A stretch of DNA of 64,000 nt, taken from NCBI RefSeq assembly GCF_000331575.1, contig NZ_ANOK01000006.1:1-64000 (forward strand), written 5' to 3'. This DNA is from Calidifontibacillus oryziterrae. Its GTDB lineage: Bacteria > Bacillota > Bacilli > Bacillales > Bacillaceae_J. The translations under genes and the position numbers were made by a program. Shown in pieces: positions 63,054 to 64,000 of this stretch. Within the stretch, counting starts at the first letter, position 1; the number at the start of each line of letters is the position of its first letter. Under the pieces are notes generated by a model. The model was not told the DNA's origin, ran no database searches, and worked only from the letters and a program-made list of their open reading frames with translations.

Positions 63054-63195
63054 TGTTGATTTTGGTCATATTCGTACCAGACACGTAGACTCCTGCGGGA
63101 CAGCGAGACAGCCCAAGACCCCACAGCGAACGAAGTGAGCGAGGTTGCATGGCGCGATCCCGCGGAAAGCGAAGTCCCTAGAACGAAATTCAACA
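63054..63195. repeat. Dispersed palindromic element of bacilli
   Basis: A 142-base GC-rich element bounded by TGTTGA and TCAACA, with inner segments GTAGACTCCTGCGGGA and CCCGCGGAAAGCGAAGTC. This pattern is a common dispersed intergenic repeat of Bacillus genomes. It separates the partial membrane gene from the DUF59-DUF2249 operon. Confidence 0.75.
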
Positions 63196-63223
63196 GCAAA
63201 GTTTAACATAGTCAAGTATTTAG

Positions 63224-64000
63224 TTATTTTCTGACAACGTTAATGATTGCAGTGCAAAAGATTATGGATGCTGTAGCAATGATAAATTGTACAAGTGTAT
63301 AAAAAGTCGGTAATTGAAATGTGAATGCAATTATTAAACCAATTAAACAAACCAAAAAAATAATAAATAAATTCAAACCTAGTTTTTCATTCATAAGCTG
63401 TTTTAAGGTCGGAACACCAGGTTTACCCATTTCTTTGCTATAGCGATATGTCCACCATAAAAAAGGAACAATTTTGTATAAATAACCTAGAATACTAAAT
63501 ATGATCCAACCAAAAGTGTATAAATATAAGATAATTCCAAAAGTTACTTGTGAAACTGATATAAAAGCTAGGATAACAGAAGCAAGGTGAATACCCCATC
63601 CAATCAGTATGGCAAGTAGGGAAAACATAAATGGTTTGTCTAAATTTTTCTTTAATCGTTTATCGATAATTTCTTTAATATGCCAGACAAATATCGAAAA
63701 AGCGATAAATAACAATATCAAACCTAGTTGAAACCAACCATTACTTTCAAGCCAGAACGAGGCAATGGTTACAGAAAGACCAAATAAATAGATTATTAAA
63801 ACAGGCTTGCTTAATTTCATAGAGAAGCCGTGTGATAAAGAAAACATCGGCACCATTTTATAAGAAAACCCAAATATAAGTAGCGTAAACCATCCTGCCA
63901 CACCTAATACGATATGACTTTTTAAAACTGCAACATGGTTTGCGAGTGAGATATTTCCCCCGATACTTGCAGAAAGTAAAATCCCTAAAGAAATAGCTAG
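63224..64000 (-). CDS. Polytopic membrane protein, 5' end off the window
   Basis: The reading frame is open to the right edge, so the N-terminus is missing; 258 residues are visible. There are about eight hydrophobic helices, with histidines in NHVAVLKSHIVLGVAGWF and MFSLSHGFS, and WWTYRYSKEMGKPGVP near the end. The His-containing helices and neighbours suggest a heme or copper membrane protein resembling NnrS or quinol/NO-linked proteins; this is uncertain. Confidence 0.65.
   Translation of the reverse strand, partial: LAISLGILLSASIGGNISLANHVAVLKSHIVLGVAGWFTLLIFGFSYKMVPMFSLSHGFSMKLSKPVLIIYLFGLSVTIASFWLESNGWFQLGLILLFIAFSIFVWHIKEIIDKRLKKNLDKPFMFSLLAILIGWGIHLASVILAFISVSQVTFGIILYLYTFGWIIFSILGYLYKIVPFLWWTYRYSKEMGKPGVPTLKQLMNEKLGLNLFIIFLVCLIGLIIAFTFQLPTFYTLVQFIIATASIIFCTAIINVVRK

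Overview
The window comes from a low-GC, endospore-forming member of the Bacillaceae. Supporting evidence includes a complete gerPA-gerPF set, a spoVAC-spoVAD-spoVAE operon, a Spo0E-like phosphatase, AddAB in place of RecBCD, T-run terminators, strong GGAGG ribosome binding sites with frequent TTG and GTG starts, and gene order resembling the yis and yit regions of Bacillus subtilis (yisK, yisL, yisN; yitJ, yitK, yitL; yitR, yitS, yitT, yitU, yitW). The Fnr-type site, molybdopterin genes, molybdate transporter and a DUF2249/membrane-protein cluster suggest a capacity for anaerobic, probably nitrate- or nitrogen-oxide-linked, respiration. The species cannot be fixed from the sequence.

Layout: 1-750 is a run of seven tRNA genes (the first cut by the edge) ending in a terminator. 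875-14758 holds addB-addA, acsA and sbcD-sbcC. 14880-17018 (minus) is the gerP spore-permeability cluster, with one sigma-K-type promoter in front of gerPA and a second in front of gerPF. A fatty acyl-CoA ligase follows. 18860-27263 is a Tad/Flp (type IVc) pilus locus: a cyclic di-GMP-I riboswitch, terminators, a DUF192 gene, three pilins, then tadV, tadE, tadG, cpaB, cpaE, cpaF, tadB and tadC. 27349-31236 carries a DUF2935-like gene, yisK, rocD, yisL and a yisN-like gene. 31371-35345 is a spoVA operon of the seven-gene type known as spoVA2mob, with a sigma-G-like promoter. 35444-41082 (minus) is metH and yitJ under a SAM-I riboswitch.

41224-52739 contains mostly yit-type housekeeping genes, two unannotated small proteins (47 and 52 residues), a soluble chemoreceptor and several structured intergenic repeats. 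52889-55497 is a moeA-mobB-moaE-moaD operon with an Fnr-type operator. 55649-58235 is a Fur-controlled feoA-feoB-small-protein iron(II) uptake operon. After cspB, 58815-62174 has a divergent HTH/periplasmic-binding-fold regulator and modABC, separated by three phased operator-like repeats. The window ends in a minus-strand operon of a truncated membrane protein, a MIP18-family gene and two DUF2249 genes.

The genes link into a few physiological themes: second-messenger control of surface appendages (riboswitch plus Tad pilus, with a YajQ family protein nearby), spore germination and wet-heat properties (gerP, spoVA), methionine supply (SAM-I, yitJ, metH), and metal plus cofactor supply for anaerobic respiration (Fnr site, moe/moa, mod, feo). 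No insertion sequence, phage, CRISPR array or restriction system was seen.
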